8,176 nucleotides of DNA from Brevundimonas sp. (GTDB lineage: Bacteria; Pseudomonadota; Alphaproteobacteria; Caulobacterales; Caulobacteraceae): positions 1-8,176 of the forward strand of contig JANJTI010000094.1 of the NCBI GenBank assembly GCA_024711185.1, read 5' to 3'. Below are positions 6,488-8,176 of the stretch, piece after piece (position 1 is the stretch's first letter; every line of letters begins with the position of its first letter). The notes under the pieces were generated by a model, which was given only the letters and a program-made list of their open reading frames with translations, had not been told where the DNA came from and did not search any database. A program made the translations under genes and the position numbers.

Positions 6488-6509
6488 CCATACGGCTGGA
6501 GGCTGCGAT

Positions 6510-6529
6510 CGCCGGCACGCGCGCCGGCG
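6510..6529 (+). repeat. Inverted repeat in the fliO leader
   Basis: CGCCGGC (6510-6516), loop ACGCGC, GCCGGCG (6523-6529): a perfect 7-bp stem ending 12 bases before the fliO ATG, which has only a weak GGGG as ribosome-binding site. In such GC-rich sequence this may be chance; if folded in mRNA it could restrain fliO translation. Confidence 0.3.
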
Positions 6530-6541
6530 GGGCCGCGCCGC

Positions 6542-6811
6542 ATGAACTTTCTCGACCTGCTCAGGGCCCTGTTCGCCCTCGCCTTCACCCTCGGCATCAT
6601 CGGCCTCGCCGCCTGGGCGGCGCGCCGGTATGCGCCGCAGCTGCTGGCGAAACTGAGCGCCGAGCGCGGCGAGCGGCGCATGCAGGTGGTCGAGACCCTG
6701 GTGCTGGACCCGGCCCGCCGGCTGGTGCTGGTGCGGGTCGATTCCGAGGAGCGCCTGCTGCTGCTCGGCGAAGGTCGCGAGCTGATCGAGCCGCGCGGGG
6801 ATGCGACGTGA
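6542..6811 (+). CDS. fliO: Flagellar biosynthesis protein FliO
   Basis: Short inner-membrane protein, 89 residues, that helps FliP assemble into the export gate of the flagellar type III secretion system. One N-terminal membrane helix (about residues 5-27, LLRALFALAFTLGIIGLAAW) is followed by a basic junction (ARRYAP) and a small cytoplasmic beta domain with RRMQVVETLVLDPARRLVLV and RLLLLGEG, the conserved FliO core. The length suits the compact alphaproteobacterial form and lacks the long C-terminal tail of some relatives. The ATG at 6542 lacks a strong Shine-Dalgarno sequence. Its TGA overlaps the fliP GTG (GTGA), so fliP is probably translated by coupling. The gene diverges from flgB across the CtrA-like control region. 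Confidence 0.9.
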   Translation: MNFLDLLRALFALAFTLGIIGLAAWAARRYAPQLLAKLSAERGERRMQVVETLVLDPARRLVLVRVDSEERLLLLGEGRELIEPRGDAT

Positions 6812-7623
6812 AAGGCCCTGCCCTGTTCGTGATTCCGACGCGAGCGGAACTGAAGCGCGCCGCCCTGCTGTCGCTGCTGACCACTGCCTTCTGCCTCGTC
6901 TGGCCGCTGGCCGCCCTGGCCCAGGAGGCGGCGCAGTCAGGAGCGGCCATCAACATCGACCTCGGCACCGGGTCCGGCCTGACCCAGAGGGTGGTGCAAC
7001 TGGTCGGGCTGATGACGGTGCTGTCGCTGGCCCCGTCGATCGTGATCATGACCACCAGCTTCGTGCGCATCGTGGTGGTGCTCAGCCTGCTGCGCACGGC
7101 GCTGGGCATGCAGCAGTCGCCGCCCAACGCGGTGCTGGTGTCGCTGGCCCTGTTCCTGAGCGCCATCGTCATGGCTCCGACCTGGCAGGACGCCTATGAT
7201 TCGGGCATCCGGCCGCTGATGGACCAGCAGATGGAGCTGCCCCAGGCCTTCGATGCGGCCTCGGAACCTGTGAAGACCTTCATGCTCGGCCAGGTGGACC
7301 AGGACGACCTCGCCCTGTTCACGCGGCTGTCCCGGATAGAGGCTCCGCAGAGCGCCGCCGACCTGCCCCTGCGGGTGGTCACGCCGGCCTTCATGATCAG
7401 TGAGCTGAAGCGCGCTTTCGAAATCGGATTTCTCCTTTTCGTTCCGTTCCTTGTCATCGATCTGGTGGTCGCCAGCGTGCTCATGTCGATGGGCATGATG
7501 ATGCTGCCTCCGGTGGTGGTCTCCCTGCCGTTCAAGCTGATCTTCTTCGTGCTCGTCGACGGCTGGCGGCTGGTCGCCGGAAGCCTGGTGGAGAGCTTCC
7601 AGAGAGCCTCCGGAACAGGGTAA
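6808..7623 (+). CDS. fliP: Flagellar type III export gate protein FliP
   Basis: Core inner-membrane subunit of the flagellar export gate (FliP-FliQ-FliR complex), 271 residues. An N-terminal signal peptide is visible (hydrophobic residues 18-38 ending AALA before QEAAQ), as known for FliP. TM1 covers about 62-80, then PSIVIMTTSFVRIVVVLSLLRTALG with MQQSPPN (101-107) and a second hydrophobic run at 108-122. The conserved central motif PAFMISELKRAFEIGF spans 193-208, and PFKLIFFVLVDGW (241-253) matches the second FliP signature. The GTG start at 6808 overlaps the fliO stop by 4 bases. It is the last gene of the short fliO-fliP operon; fliQ and fliR are not in the window. The frame is intact and the length normal. 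Confidence 0.96.
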   Translation: MKGPALFVIPTRAELKRAALLSLLTTAFCLVWPLAALAQEAAQSGAAINIDLGTGSGLTQRVVQLVGLMTVLSLAPSIVIMTTSFVRIVVVLSLLRTALGMQQSPPNAVLVSLALFLSAIVMAPTWQDAYDSGIRPLMDQQMELPQAFDAASEPVKTFMLGQVDQDDLALFTRLSRIEAPQSAADLPLRVVTPAFMISELKRAFEIGFLLFVPFLVIDLVVASVLMSMGMMMLPPVVVSLPFKLIFFVLVDGWRLVAGSLVESFQRASGTG

Positions 7624-7634
7624 ATCCCCAGCCT

Positions 7635-7682
7635 GCAAGGCTTTCAGAGGCAAAGCCGCTTGCCATGCGGCGAAAAAGCGGC
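7635..7682 (+). terminator. Competing hairpins after fliP, before the HU gene
   Basis: Stem A: GCAAGGCTTT (7635-7644) with AAAGCC (7652-7657) and TTGC (7660-7663), a two-base bulge between. Stem B: GCCGC (7655-7659) with GCGGC (7667-7671). Stem C: GCCGCTT (7655-7661) with AAGCGGC (7676-7682). All three use 7655-7659, so they exclude one another. None is followed by a T-run. Stem A starts 12 bases after the fliP stop and may end or protect its transcript. Confidence 0.35.
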
Positions 7683-7744
7683 GTTGATCACCCCGTCATC
7701 GCCCCGGAATCGGGGGGCGAACTTCAATCGGGAAACGACCCACA

Positions 7745-8023
7745 ATGACCACTCAAGCCGAACTCATCGCCGCCGTCGCCAAGGACGCGGGCGTCAGCCA
7801 AGCCGACGCCGGCCGCGTCCTCGACGCCGTCGTCAAGAACATCCACAAGTCGCTGACCTCGGGCCAGGACGTCCGCATCTCGAACCTGGGCGTGTTCGAT
7901 ACCGCCGAGCGCGCCGCCCGCGAAGGCCGCAACCCGGCCACCGGCCAGACCATCAAGATCGCCGCCTCGAAGGCCGTGCGCTTCCGCGTCTCGAAGCCGC
8001 TCAAGGACGCGGTCAACAAGTAA
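7745..8023 (+). CDS. HU-family nucleoid DNA-binding protein
   Basis: Small basic histone-like protein, 92 residues, that binds and bends DNA as a dimer. N-terminal helices (TTQAELIAAVAKDAG, then DAGRVLDAVVKNIHKSL) form the dimer body; VRISNLGVFDTAERAAR is the central sheet; GRNPATGQTIKI (61-72) is the DNA-inserting arm with the intercalating proline at P64; ASKAVRF and KPLKDAVNK are the standard ending. Length and arm sequence favour HU over IHF. GGGA at 7730-7733 is a weak ribosome-binding site 11 bases before the ATG. A possible promoter, TTGCCAT (7660-7666) with CGTTGATC (7682-7689), is only a loose match. It lies 121 bp after fliP, with hairpins between, so it is probably an independent unit. 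Confidence 0.95.
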   Translation: MTTQAELIAAVAKDAGVSQADAGRVLDAVVKNIHKSLTSGQDVRISNLGVFDTAERAAREGRNPATGQTIKIAASKAVRFRVSKPLKDAVNK

Positions 8024-8092
8024 GCCGATCAGGCGGCGGGCCGGGCAGCCGGCGCCGCCGCCGCAGCCGCTTGGGGACGGGCGGGGGCCGCT

Positions 8093-8108
8093 GGGGGGGT
8101 TCCCCCCC
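8093..8108 (+). repeat. G7-TT-C7 palindrome downstream of the HU gene
   Basis: Seven G (8093-8099), TT, seven C (8102-8108), about 70 bp after the HU stop. As RNA it could form a 6-bp all-GC stem with a 4-base loop; downstream is TCGTGCGTCTT, poor in T, so intrinsic termination is doubtful. The rest of 8024-8176 is very GC-rich and shows no recognisable gene; an imperfect stem lies at 8139-8162. Confidence 0.35.
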
Positions 8109-8176
8109 TCGTGCGTCTTAGGGCGGCCGTGAAAGCCCCCCACCACCCCGCGCAGGTGTGGGCCGGAGCCGTGACG

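Larger units (their letters stand above)
6453..6491. promoter_or_regulatory. Shared divergent control region of flgB and fliO, 10-bp inverted repeat
   Basis: ATGGTTAACG (6453-6462) and CGTTAACCAT (6482-6491) form a perfect 10-bp inverted repeat around a 19-bp spacer, with the dyad centre at 6472. Each arm contains TTAACCAT pointing outward, one towards flgB and one towards fliO. These hold the only two TTAA tetramers I found in the window. TTAA-containing elements are the hallmark of CtrA binding in Caulobacter, where early flagellar operons are direct CtrA targets. The repeat is seen; the regulator is inferred. Confidence 0.65.

Noticed and set aside
7702..7715. CCCCG-GAAT-CGGGG hairpin just upstream of the HU gene as terminator
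   Set aside because: A 5-bp stem without a T-run, common by chance at this GC content.
8110..8176. Possible tRNA or other structured RNA at the right edge
   Set aside because: A bulged stem is present, but no T-loop, anticodon arm or cloverleaf could be drawn; the window ends too soon to judge.
1..8176. Mobile element, CRISPR array, phage or defence island
   Set aside because: No transposase, integrase, direct-repeat array or composition break was seen; all genes are housekeeping, flagellar or metabolic and share the same base composition.

Overview
The window is GC-rich (roughly 70% by eye) and densely coded, and it looks like ordinary chromosome of an alphaproteobacterium. The best guess is Caulobacterales (Caulobacter/Brevundimonas/Phenylobacterium-like). 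Three things point there: the flagellar block flgB-flgC-fliE facing fliO-fliP, CtrA-like TTAA-N7-TTAA elements in the gap between the two operons, and third-position GC bias throughout. The genus cannot be settled from the sequence alone.

Left part (1-2933, + strand): the 3' portion of an M20-family zinc metallopeptidase whose N-terminus lies outside the window, then folE (GTP cyclohydrolase I), then an integral-membrane acyltransferase-3 protein. The acyltransferase has a strong ribosome-binding site that also lies inside a small hairpin followed by T's. It converges on an exported amidohydrolase (4262-2940, - strand). The two genes are separated by only 6 bp, and both stop codons fall within a perfect 7-bp inverted repeat with a TCCG loop.

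Middle (4263-5233): a 116-bp divergent intergenic region, then a gene on + for a 2-oxoglutarate/Fe(II) oxygenase of prolyl-4-hydroxylase type with a short Sel1-like N-terminus. Its GTG start has no Shine-Dalgarno sequence and may be leaderless.

Right part (5244-7623): the flagellar basal-body block. flgB, flgC and fliE (proximal rod and MS-ring/rod junction) run leftward as one operon. fliO and fliP (export gate of the flagellar type III secretion system) run rightward and overlap by 4 bp. The gap between flgB and fliO holds the only two TTAA tetramers I found in the window, arranged as a 10-bp perfect inverted repeat containing two outward-facing TTAACCAT octamers and two TTAA-N7-TTAA-like elements. 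This suggests one CtrA-type control region firing both operons at the same cell-cycle stage. It also argues that flgB starts at a TTG downstream of a GGAGGAG ribosome-binding site and not at the upstream ATG.

End (7624-8176): an intergenic region with competing hairpins, a gene for a 92-residue HU-family nucleoid protein, and a 153-bp GC-rich tail with a G7-TT-C7 palindrome. I found no mobile element, CRISPR array, tRNA or rRNA, and no sign of an undescribed multigene system. The points of interest are regulatory and structural.
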